Program-made: the position numbers and the translations under genes
Notes under the pieces: model-generated
What the model was told of the DNA's origin: nothing
Database searches by the model: none
Seen by the model: the letters and a program-made list of their open reading frames with translations, nothing else
Source: Bacillota bacterium
Lineage (GTDB): Bacteria; Bacillota; UBA994
Assembly: GCA_018333655.1 (NCBI GenBank)
Contig: JAGXTJ010000003.1
Location: forward strand, 18,411-82,410
Direction of reading: 5' to 3'
DNA length: 64,000 bases
In this document: piece after piece, positions 43,830 through 54,942 of the stretch
How the letters are laid out: every line of letters begins with the position of its first letter
Numbering within the stretch: position 1 is the first letter of the stretch

Positions 43830-45473
43830 GTGGGCGAAAGCTGTGACGTGCTCGGTTTGCCCTATTTTTTCGCCTGCTTAGCCCCGGCTTCCCCCTATGG
43901 TAAGTCACAAGCGGCGCGGCTCGTCCCCTTTAAGCCCGGCGAAGAACAGGCCCTCGAAGCAGAGCTTAACGCTCTAGGCTTGGTACTAGCTCAGCTTGCC
44001 GAGCCGGCAGGTGAAGGGCGACTACTAAAGATACGCCACTACCTCGGCCAGCTGCCCGATTGGCGAGAACATCTATACCGTGTCGCGGCCGGGGGGGTGC
44101 TACTTGATGCGGAATTTTTTATGCTCAAGCAAAGCCTCTTTTTCTTTGACGCCATAAGACAGCTGCTCGCGAGCGATAAAGAGCTAGCCAGCGATTTTTC
44201 CCCGCCCTGCTTACTAGGCCTTTGGCAGCTACTCGACCCCGAAGAGACAGGTTCCCCCTCGTTCTACCTCGGAGACGCCTATTCTCCGCGTCTTGGTGAA
44301 GTGCGCGCTCTGCTGCGCGAGACGCGCAAAAAACTGGCTGGCCTCGCCGCCCTAGGGCAGCAGGAGGCCGAAAAAATCTTCGCGCTAAAGTTTAATCTCG
44401 CGGGCGAAGTTGCCGTGCCGCGCCACGCCGCCGCCCTACGCGAACAGCTAGAAAACAGTGGTCGTTTCCTGCCAAGCCGCGAAACCTACACCGAGCTTTA
44501 CTATACGCGCAAAGCAGCCCCTAGCGAGGCCCTGCTGACAGTGGAGCTTGCGCAGTTAAAGAAACTTGAAAATGAAGAAGAGGACAAAGTGCGCCACTTC
44601 TTGTCGCATGAACTGAAGCAAAGTGTGGCCGCCCTCAGCCTCGCCATCGAGCGCCTGGCGCGCCTAGACCTTGTCCTCAGTAAAGCCCTGCTCGCACGTC
44701 GCTGGCAGGCCACTCGGCCACATATCGCCCCCCATGATGAGCCTTTGCATTTTACTATGCATTTGGCGCGCCACCCGCAAGTCGCAGACGATCTCTTGGC
44801 GCGAGGGCTTGGCTTTACCCCCACCAGCTTGGAACTAAGCCCCGGGGTGGCTATTATTACGGGGGCCAATATGGGCGGCAAAACGGTGGCTCTGCGCACC
44901 GTAGGGCTCTTGGCCTCACTAGCTGCGCTCGGCATGTATGTGCCGGCCGCCTACTGCCGCACTTCACTTTTTTCGTCGACCACCATGTTGGCAGGTGAAT
45001 ACCGCGCTAGCCTCACCGGGCTTAGCCGCTTTGGCCACGAGATCGTAAACTTAAGCCAGGCCTTGCCGCAGTTTGGTGACCGCGCCCTACTGCTAATTGA
45101 CGAGTTGGCGTCCTCGACTAATCCGCGCGAGGGCAGCGCCATAGCGCAGGCCGTAGTGCTACACCTGCAGTGCGCCCCAAGCATCACCCTCCTCACAACG
45201 CACTACGACCGCCTAGCCCACCAAGAAGGGGTAACTCACTGGCAAGTGGTAGGTCTCTGCTTGGTAACAGAGGAGGCGCTGCGCGAAGCCCTATCCCAAG
45301 CTAGGCCCGAGTCGCTCAGTCAGTTAAGTCAGTTGATGGATTACAGGCTCCACCGAGTCGCGGCAGCCGAGGCTCATTCCCAAGAGGCCATACGTGTAGC
45401 TAGGTTTCTCGGCTTGCCCGAAAGCATTGTCGCGCGGGCCTTGTCCTTACTTGAGATGAAGGGAGAGGAGTAG
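43830..45473 (+). CDS. kamC: KamC, MutS-like ATPase (lysine 5,6-aminomutase reactivase subunit)
   Basis: About 547 residues. The C-terminal half is a MutS-type ABC ATPase: Walker A ITGANMGGKTVALRT, Walker B LLLIDELASSTNPREGSA and H-loop LLTTHYD. The mismatch-binding domains of MutS are missing and the N-terminal half is unrelated helical sequence. This is the domain layout of KamC in lysine fermentation operons. GTG 43830 has AAAGGGGA 7 bases upstream; ATG 43806 is an alternative. kamD begins 4 bases after its stop. Role with KamB is inferred from other species. Confidence 0.87.
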   Translation: MGESCDVLGLPYFFACLAPASPYGKSQAARLVPFKPGEEQALEAELNALGLVLAQLAEPAGEGRLLKIRHYLGQLPDWREHLYRVAAGGVLLDAEFFMLKQSLFFFDAIRQLLASDKELASDFSPPCLLGLWQLLDPEETGSPSFYLGDAYSPRLGEVRALLRETRKKLAGLAALGQQEAEKIFALKFNLAGEVAVPRHAAALREQLENSGRFLPSRETYTELYYTRKAAPSEALLTVELAQLKKLENEEEDKVRHFLSHELKQSVAALSLAIERLARLDLVLSKALLARRWQATRPHIAPHDEPLHFTMHLARHPQVADDLLARGLGFTPTSLELSPGVAIITGANMGGKTVALRTVGLLASLAALGMYVPAAYCRTSLFSSTTMLAGEYRASLTGLSRFGHEIVNLSQALPQFGDRALLLIDELASSTNPREGSAIAQAVVLHLQCAPSITLLTTHYDRLAHQEGVTHWQVVGLCLVTEEALREALSQARPESLSQLSQLMDYRLHRVAAAEAHSQEAIRVARFLGLPESIVARALSLLEMKGEE

Positions 45474-45477
45474 TCAG

Positions 45478-47040
45478 ATGAGCAAATTAAACTTGGATTT
45501 AGAGAAAGTAACTAGGGCGCGCCAAGCAGCCGCCCATGTTGCCGCTAGCCTGCAGGAGTTTATTGCCGGGCACACCACCGTGGCTGTAGAGCGCACCGTG
45601 GCCAGGCTTTTTGGCATAGACGGGGTAGATAGCGAGGGTGTACCGCTGCCTAATCTTGTTGTCGAAGACCTCGTCCGTGGCGGGGGCATGGGCAAGGGCG
45701 CGGCCTTCTACATCGCTAACGCCTGCGTGGCACTTAACGCCACGCCCATGGAAGTAGCCACAGAGCTCGCCTTAGGGCGGCTTACCCTTACCAAAGTGCA
45801 ACCGGCACCAAGTGGGGTGAAAGAGGCCATAAGTGACCTCGCACATCAGGCCTTGCAAAAAATTGCCTCGGGTCGGCGCGAGCGGGAAAGGTTACTGGCC
45901 GAGGTAGGAGAAGGCCGGCAGCCTTATCTCTATGTTATCGTGGCCACCGGCAATATTTACGAAGATGTGGCACAAGCCAAGGCGGCTGTGCGCGCTGGAG
46001 CCGATATTGTCGCCGTCATACGCACCACAGGGCAAAGTCTGCTCGACTACGTGCCCTACGGCGCTACCACCGAGGGCTTCGGTGGCACCTACGCCACACA
46101 AGAGAATTTTCGCATTATGCGCCAGGCCTTAGATGAAGCCGGGCAAGAGGCAGGGCGCTACATCCGCCTGGTCAACTATGCCTCGGGCCTCTGCATGCCA
46201 GAGATTGCCGCCATGGGGGCGCTAGAGCGCCTAGACGTAATGCTAAATGACGCCTTGTACGGCATACTCTTTCGCGATATCAATATGCAGCGCACCCTAG
46301 TCGACCAGCATTTTTCGCGCATTATTAACGGCTACGCCGGCATTATTATCAATACGGGCGAGGACAACTACCTCACCACCGCCGACGCCATAGAGTCTGC
46401 CCACACCGTACTAGCAAGCCAGTTTATTAATGAGCAGCTCGCGCATTTGGCAAGTATACCCGACGAGCAGTTAGGGCTAGGCCATGCCTTTGAAATTGAC
46501 CCCGCCCTAGAAGACGGCATGCTCCTTGAGATAGCCCAGGCGCAAATGGCACGGCAAATCTTCCCCCGCGCACCGCTCAAGTACATGCCCCCCACCAAGC
46601 ACATGACGGGCAATATCTTTAAAGGCCAGGCTATGAACGCCATGTTCAACCTCACTTCAATCCTAACGCAGCAGGGCATTCACCTGCTCGGCATGATGAC
46701 AGAGGCCATTCATACCCCATTTCTGCAGGACCGCTACCTAGCCCTTGAGAATGCGCGTTATGTGATGAACACGGCGCGCTCACTAGGTGACGAAATCCAG
46801 TTTGTCGCGGGCGGCAAAATAGAACGACGGGCTAACGAAGTCCTAGACAAGGCCCTAGCTCTGCTGCTACAGGTGGAGAAAAACGGCCTGATGGAGTCCA
46901 TCGAGGCAGGCGTCTTTGCCGATGTCAAGCGCGGACGCTTTGGCGGCAAGGGGCTAGAAGGCGTAGTTAGAAAAGCGCCCGACTATGTTAATCCGTTTCC
47001 TGAGCTTATGCAGTCACGTACTCTTTTGGGGGGGCGGTAG
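45478..47040 (+). CDS. kamD: Lysine 5,6-aminomutase, alpha subunit
   Basis: A 520-residue TIM-barrel subunit that, with KamE, binds PLP and adenosylcobalamin and moves the terminal amino group of beta-lysine to carbon 5. Long conserved stretches are visible, e.g. TTGQSLLDYVPYGATTEG, then NYASGLCMPEIA, and YMPPTKHMTGN. Length matches the family. ATG 45478 lies 4 bases after kamC. The stop shares a base with the kamE GTG, so subunits are made in equal amounts. Confidence 0.95.
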   Translation: MSKLNLDLEKVTRARQAAAHVAASLQEFIAGHTTVAVERTVARLFGIDGVDSEGVPLPNLVVEDLVRGGGMGKGAAFYIANACVALNATPMEVATELALGRLTLTKVQPAPSGVKEAISDLAHQALQKIASGRRERERLLAEVGEGRQPYLYVIVATGNIYEDVAQAKAAVRAGADIVAVIRTTGQSLLDYVPYGATTEGFGGTYATQENFRIMRQALDEAGQEAGRYIRLVNYASGLCMPEIAAMGALERLDVMLNDALYGILFRDINMQRTLVDQHFSRIINGYAGIIINTGEDNYLTTADAIESAHTVLASQFINEQLAHLASIPDEQLGLGHAFEIDPALEDGMLLEIAQAQMARQIFPRAPLKYMPPTKHMTGNIFKGQAMNAMFNLTSILTQQGIHLLGMMTEAIHTPFLQDRYLALENARYVMNTARSLGDEIQFVAGGKIERRANEVLDKALALLLQVEKNGLMESIEAGVFADVKRGRFGGKGLEGVVRKAPDYVNPFPELMQSRTLLGGR

Positions 47041-47774
47041 TGTTGGAGATTCGTCCATATGGCGACACCGAAAACGACGGAGCGATACAGTTATCTTTTA
47101 CTCTACCCGTGGCCAAGAGCGAAGAAGCGAAAGAAGCCGCTAAGCAGCTGGTGCTGCGCATGGGATTGCAGAGCGTTAGCGTCGTGCACATGGCCGACGC
47201 GGGCGAGAACTTCACTTTCTTTGTCGTCTACGCCAAGACCGATGTAGCGGTAGACTTTGCGGCCATTTCTGTTCCCAAGGTAGATGCCCTGCACCTTAGT
47301 TACTACCAGGTCAACGACTATATTCGCCGCGAGATAGGGCGCAAAGTAGTCGTGGTGGGCGCCTGCACCGGTACAGACGCCCATACCGTGGGCTTAGATG
47401 CCATAATGAACATGAAAGGCTATGCCGGAGAATATGGTTTGGAAAGGTACCCGGAGTTAGTGGCGGTTAACTTGGGCAGCCAAGTGCCTAATGAGACACT
47501 TATTTCCCGGGCAATTGAGCTTCAGGCCGACGCCATCTTAGTTTCGCAGGTGGTCACCCAGAAGGACGTGCATATTCCCAATCTCACCGAGCTAGTGGAA
47601 TTGCTCGAAGCCGAGAAACTGCGCGACAGGCTAGTGCTTGTTTGCGGTGGGCCCCGCATCAGCCATGAGTTGGCGATTGAGCTAGGCTTTGACGCTGGCT
47701 TTGGCGGAGGCACTTTGCCACCCCATGTTGCTTCCTTTATTGTGCAAGAGATGGTGCGCCGAGGCATAAAGTAA
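47040..47774 (+). CDS. kamE: Lysine 5,6-aminomutase, beta subunit (B12-binding)
   Basis: A 244-residue subunit with a dimerisation segment and a Rossmann cobalamin domain. The base-off/His-on motif DxHxxG is seen as GTDAHTVGLDAIMN near residue 117, and the GG loop as VCGGPRISHELA, with the end GFDAGFGGGTLPPHVAS. GTG 47040 overlaps the kamD stop. It is the last gene of the kam block; a hairpin without T-run (47803-47827) follows. Confidence 0.94.
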   Translation: MLEIRPYGDTENDGAIQLSFTLPVAKSEEAKEAAKQLVLRMGLQSVSVVHMADAGENFTFFVVYAKTDVAVDFAAISVPKVDALHLSYYQVNDYIRREIGRKVVVVGACTGTDAHTVGLDAIMNMKGYAGEYGLERYPELVAVNLGSQVPNETLISRAIELQADAILVSQVVTQKDVHIPNLTELVELLEAEKLRDRLVLVCGGPRISHELAIELGFDAGFGGGTLPPHVASFIVQEMVRRGIK

Positions 47775-47814
47775 CTGCCCGCAGAGGAAAATAGGATGAT
47801 TTTGCGCCATGCTC

Positions 47815-47843
47815 TTGGCATGGCGCAGGATAATGCATATAAT
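47815..47843 (+). promoter_or_regulatory. rpoE (delta) promoter overlapping a kamE-distal hairpin
   Basis: TTGGCA (47815-47820), 17 bases, TATAAT (47838-47843), 38 bases before the GTG of rpoE. The -35 box lies in the loop and right arm of the hairpin TGCGCCATGC/GCATGGCGCA (47803-47827). Confidence 0.8.
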
Positions 47844-47880
47844 ACTTGCGAACGCCGTTGGCACAAGGAGGACTAGTGCA

Positions 47881-49967
<2,087 letters not shown>

Positions 49968-49975
49968 GGCCAGTT

Positions 49976-50584
49976 ATGAATCATTACTTTAGTCAAGATC
50001 CAAGCAGTCGGCACGACATAAAAGAAATCGAGGCTACCCTACTGGGGCACAAGTTGCGGTTTCTTACTGACAGCGGTGTTTTTTCTAAAGACGGGGTCGA
50101 TTTCGGCACGAGACTGCTCCTGCAGACTGTCGTCATCCCGCCCGGTTCATCCGTACTTGATCTTGGCTGTGGCTATGGTGCGCTCGGCATTACGGCGGCC
50201 CTGCTTAACCCCACCGGTCATACCACCCTGGTCGATGTTAACTTGCGCGCACTCGACTTGGCGCGTCTTAACGCCCAAAAAAACGGCGCCCACCATGTCA
50301 GCGTAGTGCAGAGCGACGGCATCTCGGCGCTCACCGGGCAGAAATTTGCGGTGGTGCTCACTAACCCACCCATTCGCGCCGGCAAAGACGTTGTTTTTTC
50401 TTTTTACAGCGGCGCGCGTACGGTATTAGACAGTGCCGGCAGCTTGTGGGTCGTCATTCAAAAGAAGCAGGGCGCCCCCTCCACCGAAAAGAAACTGCGC
50501 GAGCTCTTTAACTCTGTTACCCTAGTTAATCGCTCCAAAGGCTATCACATTTACCAAGCCACTAAAACACCTACAACACCATAA
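49976..50584 (+). CDS. Class I SAM methyltransferase, RsmC-like
   Basis: A 202-residue methyltransferase small-domain protein. SAM motif I is DLGCGYGALGI near residue 63, and the guanine-N2 catalytic motif NPPIRAG near residue 125 marks it as an RsmC/RlmG-type RNA m2G methyltransferase. The family start HYFSQDPSSRHD is typical of the YbxB group in Bacillota. It starts 8 bases after the pyrG stop. Confidence 0.9.
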   Translation: MNHYFSQDPSSRHDIKEIEATLLGHKLRFLTDSGVFSKDGVDFGTRLLLQTVVIPPGSSVLDLGCGYGALGITAALLNPTGHTTLVDVNLRALDLARLNAQKNGAHHVSVVQSDGISALTGQKFAVVLTNPPIRAGKDVVFSFYSGARTVLDSAGSLWVVIQKKQGAPSTEKKLRELFNSVTLVNRSKGYHIYQATKTPTTP

Positions 50585-50592
50585 TAAAAACA

Positions 50593-50624
50593 GGCTGACC
50601 CAAGCAACTTGGTCAGCCCGTTTC
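50593..50624 (+). terminator. Intrinsic terminator after the methyltransferase
   Basis: GGCTGACC (50593-50600) pairs with GGTCAGCC (50611-50618), followed by CGTTTCCC. The T-run is short. Confidence 0.65.
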
Positions 50625-50668
50625 CCATTTCCCGCTACTCACTGCCACTTCCTGCCGTGGGCTGGGAG

Positions 50669-50903
50669 ACGATTTCAACCACAGAGGCACAGAGGCGTGG
50701 AAAAGAGAGGAACAAGGAACGAATTTAATAGCCTAGTTTAACTCTTTCTTTCTCTGTGACCTCTGTGTACTCTGTGGTAAAAAACGTGCTTTACTCTCTC
50801 TAACTTCTAATTTCCAACCTCTAACCTCTAGTTATGTGCTCTGTGGTAAAAAACGTGCCTTCCCCTCTCCTGCCTCTTATCTCCTGCCTCCTGCCTCTTG
50901 AAT
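50669..50903. repeat. CACAGAG palindrome repeat, with pyrimidine-rich tail
   Basis: ACGATTTCAACCACAGAGGC at 50669 and GACCTCTGTGTACTCTGTGG near 50758 are the inverted ends of one unit with GCGTGGAAAAGAGAGGAAC in between. A second partial right end (GTGCTCTGTGGTAAAAAACG) occurs near 50835. The remaining bases are repeats of TCTCCTGCCTC and CTTCTAATTTCC type. No gene is seen in this stretch. Confidence 0.85.
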
Positions 50904-51647
50904 CTATTTTCCTGCTGTTGCTATATACACGACAAACTCGTTCTCTCCGTCAAAACCAAGCAGCGCATTTACCTCATCGTCATTAAAGGCAGCGATGGCG
51001 CAAACCCCAGCCCCAAGTGCGGTGGCTGCCAAGTAGAGGTTTTGGCAAATGTGCCCCGCGTCAAGATGCATGTAGCGGTAGCCGCGCTCGCCGTAGCGCC
51101 ACTCCATGCGGTAGGCATCTGCCGCCCAGAAGAAAGTCACGGCCGAGGTACCCACAAAGGGCTGTTCTAGACAAGCCTGGCTCAGTTTGTGGCCCCAACC
51201 GTCTCCCTCTGCCAGGAAAAGAAGTTCATGGCTAAGCGCTTGGTACTGGTAGATGCCTGGGGTTAGCCCAGAAACCCTATTGACCAAGAGGTATGTTTCA
51301 AAGGGATGGCGCGCTCCCGCTGAGGGCACCGTGCGCAGCGTGGCGGGGCGACTGGTCACTTTCTTCACGCCCTGGGTTGTCCAGAGCAGGTAGGTCAGTT
51401 CTTCTAAAGTCAGGGGGGTCTCGCTGTACTTGCGTAGGCTAGAGCGGCTCTCGATGATCTCTCGCAAGTCGACCTGTAGCGAGGGCAAGGCCTCGACTTT
51501 AGGCAGGGTAATCCGCGCCAGCACGGGGCGCGTAACGCGCTCTAGGGGAGGCTGTGGCAGCTCCTTCACCTGGTCAGATTCTTTCGCATATTGGTACTTG
51601 GTCTTCTCCATAAACTCGCGGCCAGCTACACTGCGAAAACGTTCCAT
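50904..51647 (-). CDS. SagB-type nitroreductase / dehydrogenase
   Basis: A 247-residue FMN oxidoreductase of the SagB/ThcOx-like nitroreductase group: SRSSLRKYSETPLTLEELTYLLW binds FMN phosphate, VPSAGARHPFETYLLVN is the central motif and YMHLDAGHICQNLYLAATALG follows. Members outside azole-peptide clusters act as general nitroreductases. No cyclodehydratase or precursor gene is near, so a role in modified peptides is unlikely. GGGGGATGC precedes the ATG. Confidence 0.9.
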   Translation of the reverse strand: MERFRSVAGREFMEKTKYQYAKESDQVKELPQPPLERVTRPVLARITLPKVEALPSLQVDLREIIESRSSLRKYSETPLTLEELTYLLWTTQGVKKVTSRPATLRTVPSAGARHPFETYLLVNRVSGLTPGIYQYQALSHELLFLAEGDGWGHKLSQACLEQPFVGTSAVTFFWAADAYRMEWRYGERGYRYMHLDAGHICQNLYLAATALGAGVCAIAAFNDDEVNALLGFDGENEFVVYIATAGK

Positions 51648-51816
51648 AAGTGCATCCCCCTTATTCTTCGTTAGACGAATCTATTATATCATGACAGGCA
51701 AAACCTGCAATTCTTACTTGGCCTGGCCGTGGCTCTTGCTGCCGGCGCGGCAGGTTAAAGAGGCGCCATTGGCGAAGTAGTTAGCACATAAAGAGTAAAG
51801 GAAGGTGCTGTTTTCT

Positions 51817-52212
51817 GTGAAAGCGACGATTAGACTGCGCATGAGCCTGCATGATGCTCATTACGGCGGCAACTTAGTGGATGGGGCGCGAGTGCTCGCC
51901 CTGTTTGGCGATATAGCCACCGAGCTACTTATTCGCCATGATGGCGATGAGGGGCTCTTTGTCGCCTACGACATGGTGGAGTTTAAAGCCCCCACCTATG
52001 CCGGCGACTACTTAGAAGTGGAGGGCGAGATTACCTCTGTCGGCAAGACTTCGCGCAAAATGAGCTTTGCGGCCTACAAAGTCATCGCGGCACTAAATGA
52101 CCCAGCACGGCCAACGGCAGCCGACGTCTTGCCCGAGCCACTACTGGTGTGTCGCGCTACGGGTACCTGTGTCGTGCCCTTAGATAAGCAGCGTCGCCTC
52201 GCTACTGTGTAA
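51817..52212 (+). CDS. kal: 3-aminobutyryl-CoA ammonia lyase
   Basis: A 131-residue hot-dog-fold protein that removes ammonia from L-3-aminobutyryl-CoA to give crotonyl-CoA in lysine fermentation. Signature stretches are [19 protein letters not shown] and [20 protein letters not shown]. Starts are GTG 51805 or 51817; the second has better spacing to AAGGAAGG. The kce gene follows 26 bases later. Hot-dog proteins are diverse, but its size and the neighbour kce make the call firm. Confidence 0.88.
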   Translation: MKATIRLRMSLHDAHYGGNLVDGARVLALFGDIATELLIRHDGDEGLFVAYDMVEFKAPTYAGDYLEVEGEITSVGKTSRKMSFAAYKVIAALNDPARPTAADVLPEPLLVCRATGTCVVPLDKQRRLATV

Positions 52213-52238
52213 AACATTAAGGCAAGGGAGGTAGAACC

Positions 52239-53063
52239 TTGGACAAACTTATCATAACAGCAGCCATAGTGGGCGCCGAGTTAACCCGCGCCGAGCAGCC
52301 CCACTTACCACTTACTCCGTCTGAGCTAGCCGAGGCCGCCTACGAGTGCTACCAGCAGGGGGCGTCTATTGTGCACCTTCATGTGCGCGACAAAGACGGC
52401 GCACCCTCGCAAGATAGTGCTTTGTTTGCCGAGACCATGCGGCTTATTAAAGAGAAGTGCGACATTATCGTGCAGTTCTCTACGGGGGGTGCTACGGGCA
52501 CACCTGTCGAGGCGCGTATAGCGCCCCTAGCCCTCCGCCCCGAGATGGCTACTTTGACCACGGGTACTGTTAATTTTGGGAACGACGTATTTTTTAACCC
52601 CCCGGAGTTCGTAGCGAGCATTGCGCGCGCCATTAAGGAGCATGGCATACGCCCCGAGATTGAAGTTTTTGAAACGGGCATGATTCAAAACGCCTTAGCC
52701 TTGGTAAAACAGGGCCTCTTAACTTCCCCGCTCCATTTTGATTTTGTCCTAGGCGTTCCAGGTGCTATGCCGGGCACGGCGAAAAACCTGCTGCACTTGG
52801 TCGAGAGCATACCGCAAGACGCTACGTGGATGGTGGCAGGTATCGGCCGCGCGGAGCTGCCACTAGCCACCATCGCCCTAGTGCTAGGCGGTCATGTACG
52901 CGTCGGGTTCGAAGACAACATCTACTACAGCCGCGGCGTACTGGCCACTAGCAACGCCCAACTGGTAGCGCGCATCGCCAGAATAGCAGCAGAAATCGGT
53001 CGCCCTGTAGCCACCCCTAGCGAAGCCCGCCAGATTTTAGGTATCACCCCTTCCGTCAAGTAG
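52239..53063 (+). CDS. kce: 3-keto-5-aminohexanoate cleavage enzyme
   Basis: A 274-residue zinc enzyme of the BKACE (DUF849) family, which cleaves 5-amino-3-oxohexanoate with acetyl-CoA to acetoacetate and 3-aminobutyryl-CoA. Zinc-binding His pair is in IVHLHVRDKDG; the FETGM and FVLGVPGAMPG blocks are typical of the group. TTG 52239 follows AAGGGAGG. With kal next to it, the physiological substrate is the lysine-derived keto acid rather than another beta-keto acid. Confidence 0.92.
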   Translation: MDKLIITAAIVGAELTRAEQPHLPLTPSELAEAAYECYQQGASIVHLHVRDKDGAPSQDSALFAETMRLIKEKCDIIVQFSTGGATGTPVEARIAPLALRPEMATLTTGTVNFGNDVFFNPPEFVASIARAIKEHGIRPEIEVFETGMIQNALALVKQGLLTSPLHFDFVLGVPGAMPGTAKNLLHLVESIPQDATWMVAGIGRAELPLATIALVLGGHVRVGFEDNIYYSRGVLATSNAQLVARIARIAAEIGRPVATPSEARQILGITPSVK

Positions 53064-53590
53064 GGAGACGATTCCAACCACAGGGCTTGGATACGATTTC
53101 AACCACAGGGCTTGGATACGATTTCAACCACAGAGGCACAGAGGCGTGGAAAAGAGAGGAAGATGGACCGAATTTAATTGCCTAATTTAACTCCTTCTTT
53201 CTCTGTGACCTCTGTGTACTCTGTGGTAAAAAAATGCCTTCCCCATCCTGCATCTTAACTCTTGTTTCTTGCCTCTTGAACTCTGAGGCGTGGAAAAGAG
53301 AGGAACAAGGAACGAGGCTACTTGTTCACTTGAACTCCTTGTTTCTCTGTGATCTCTGTGCACTCTGTGGTAAAAAAATGCCTTCCCTATCCTGCCTCTT
53401 ATTTCTTGCTTCTTGCCTCTTGTACTCTGAGGCGTAGAAAAGAGAGGAACATAGAACGACGTCGGCTACTTGATTTAATTCCTTGGTTCTCTCTTTTGTA
53501 CTCTGTGCTCTCTGTGGTTGATAAACGCACCCTCCTCTCTCTTGCTTCTATCTTCTTGCTTCTATCTTCTTGCTTCTATCTTCCAGTTAC
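53064..53590. repeat. Tandem array of the CACAGAG repeat between kce and the CoA-transferase genes
   Basis: It opens with three direct copies of an approx. 25-base unit (ACGATTTCAACCACAGGGCT), then three tandem units about 145 bases apart. Each unit has GAGGCGTGGAAAAGAGAGGA (53141, 53284) or a one-base variant (53429), then CTCTGTGxxCTCTGTGGT. Between units is a pyrimidine-rich tail (CCTGCCTCTTATTTCTTGC). It ends with three copies of CTTCTATCTTCTTG. No conserved gene is present; short ATG frames inside are repeat-derived. Confidence 0.88.
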
Positions 53591-53618
53591 TCATTCCACA
53601 CGTAAGGAGTAGGATAAA

Positions 53619-54290
53619 ATGAGCAATAAACTACGCACCGCAGCGGAGGCCCTAGCCGAGTTGCAGTCTGGCGCCACAATAATGATCGGGGGCTTCTTAG
53701 CGGTAGGCACACCCGAAACCCTAGTGGACGAAGTTCTTAACAAGGGCGTCGATGAGTTGACTATCATCGGCAATGACACTAGCTTTCCCGACCGTGGTAT
53801 TGGCAAGCTAGTAGTGCATAAGCGCGCCAAGAAGGTCATGGTATCGCATGTCGGTACTAACCCCGAGACGGGCCGGCAAATGCACGCCGGCGAGACCGAG
53901 GTAGAGCTCGTACCGCAAGGCACCTTAGCAGAGCAGGTTAGAGCAGGGGGAGCCGGCCTAGGCGGTATTCTCACGCCCACGGGCGTGGGTACGGTGGTCG
54001 AAGTGGGCAAAGAAAAGATGGTCGTTAACGGCAAGGAGTACTTGCTAGAGCGCGCTTTGCAGGCCGATTTCGCCCTCATCCGGGCGCATAAAGCCGACTC
54101 CACAGGTAATCTAGTCTATCGCCGTGCGGCGCGCAATTTTAACCCCCTCATGGCTACCGCCGCCAAAATTGTGGTGGCCGAGGTAGACGAGATTGTACCT
54201 GTCGGAGCGATTGACCCCGACGAAGTAGTTACCCCAGGCCTCTTTGTCACTTACTTAGTAAAGAGGGAGGCACCAAGAAGCCATGAGTAA
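53619..54290 (+). CDS. atoD: CoA-transferase alpha subunit (butyrate-acetoacetate type)
   Basis: A 223-residue family I CoA-transferase subunit A. The glycine loop [15 protein letters not shown] near residue 22 and [17 protein letters not shown] are typical of AtoD/ScoA. In lysine fermentation the enzyme moves CoA from butyryl-CoA to acetoacetate, linking the two branches. AAGGAG precedes the ATG. It overlaps the beta subunit by 8 bases. Confidence 0.9.
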   Translation: MSNKLRTAAEALAELQSGATIMIGGFLAVGTPETLVDEVLNKGVDELTIIGNDTSFPDRGIGKLVVHKRAKKVMVSHVGTNPETGRQMHAGETEVELVPQGTLAEQVRAGGAGLGGILTPTGVGTVVEVGKEKMVVNGKEYLLERALQADFALIRAHKADSTGNLVYRRAARNFNPLMATAAKIVVAEVDEIVPVGAIDPDEVVTPGLFVTYLVKREAPRSHE

Positions 54291-54939
54291 AGATATTAAG
54301 CGTGAGCGCATCGCGCGGCGCATCGCCAGCGAACTGACCGACGGCATGGTTGTTAACTTAGGCATTGGGTTGCCCACGCAAGTGGCCAACTACCTGCCGA
54401 GCGAGATTAAGGTCTTGTTTCACTCCGAAAACGGCTTTGTGGGGCTAGGCTCCGCGCCTTTGCCCGGGCAAGAAGACCCCGATGTCACTAATGCGGGTGC
54501 GCAGCCAGTCACCATTTTGCCGGGGGGTGCCTGCTTTGACAGCTGCATGTCTTTCGCCATTATCCGCGGCGGGCATGTTGACATTACCGTCCTAGGCGCG
54601 CTCGAGGTAGATGAAGAAGGCAACCTAGCTAACTGGATGGTGCCAGGCAAGATGGTGCCTGGCATGGGCGGAGCGATGGACCTCACGGTAGGAGCGCGGC
54701 GCGTCATCGTCGCTATGGAGCACACCGCTAAGGGCAAATCTAAGATTTTAAAGAAGTGCACCCTGCCCCTTACCGCCAAGCAAGAAGTAGATATGATTGT
54801 CACCGAAATGGCCGTGCTCGAAGTAACACCCGCGGGCCTAGTACTAAGGGAAATTGCCCCTGACACCACCATTGAAGAAGTAATCGCCCAAACCGAGGCC
54901 ACTTTAATTATCAGCGACGTAAAAATAATGGAGGTCTAG
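54283..54939 (+). CDS. atoA: CoA-transferase beta subunit (butyrate-acetoacetate type)
   Basis: A 218-residue subunit B. The catalytic Glu lies in [11 protein letters not shown] near residue 47, and the [15 protein letters not shown] and [20 protein letters not shown] blocks are diagnostic. The start overlaps atoD. It completes the CoA-transferase for the lysine pathway. Other short acyl acceptors are possible. Confidence 0.92.
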   Translation: MSKDIKRERIARRIASELTDGMVVNLGIGLPTQVANYLPSEIKVLFHSENGFVGLGSAPLPGQEDPDVTNAGAQPVTILPGGACFDSCMSFAIIRGGHVDITVLGALEVDEEGNLANWMVPGKMVPGMGGAMDLTVGARRVIVAMEHTAKGKSKILKKCTLPLTAKQEVDMIVTEMAVLEVTPAGLVLREIAPDTTIEEVIAQTEATLIISDVKIMEV

Positions 54940-54942
54940 CAG

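Noticed and set aside
50904..51647. SagB-like protein as part of an azole-peptide bacteriocin cluster
   Set aside because: No cyclodehydratase, precursor or transporter genes nearby; it stands alone.
51712..51731. Possible second sigma-54 promoter before kal (TTGGCC-N6-TGGC)
   Set aside because: GG-N10-GC spacing fits, but the -12 half lacks TTGC, so the match is too weak to report.
53234..53612. Short frames between kce and atoD
   Set aside because: They are translations of the tandem repeats, with repeated low-complexity peptide and no ribosome sites.
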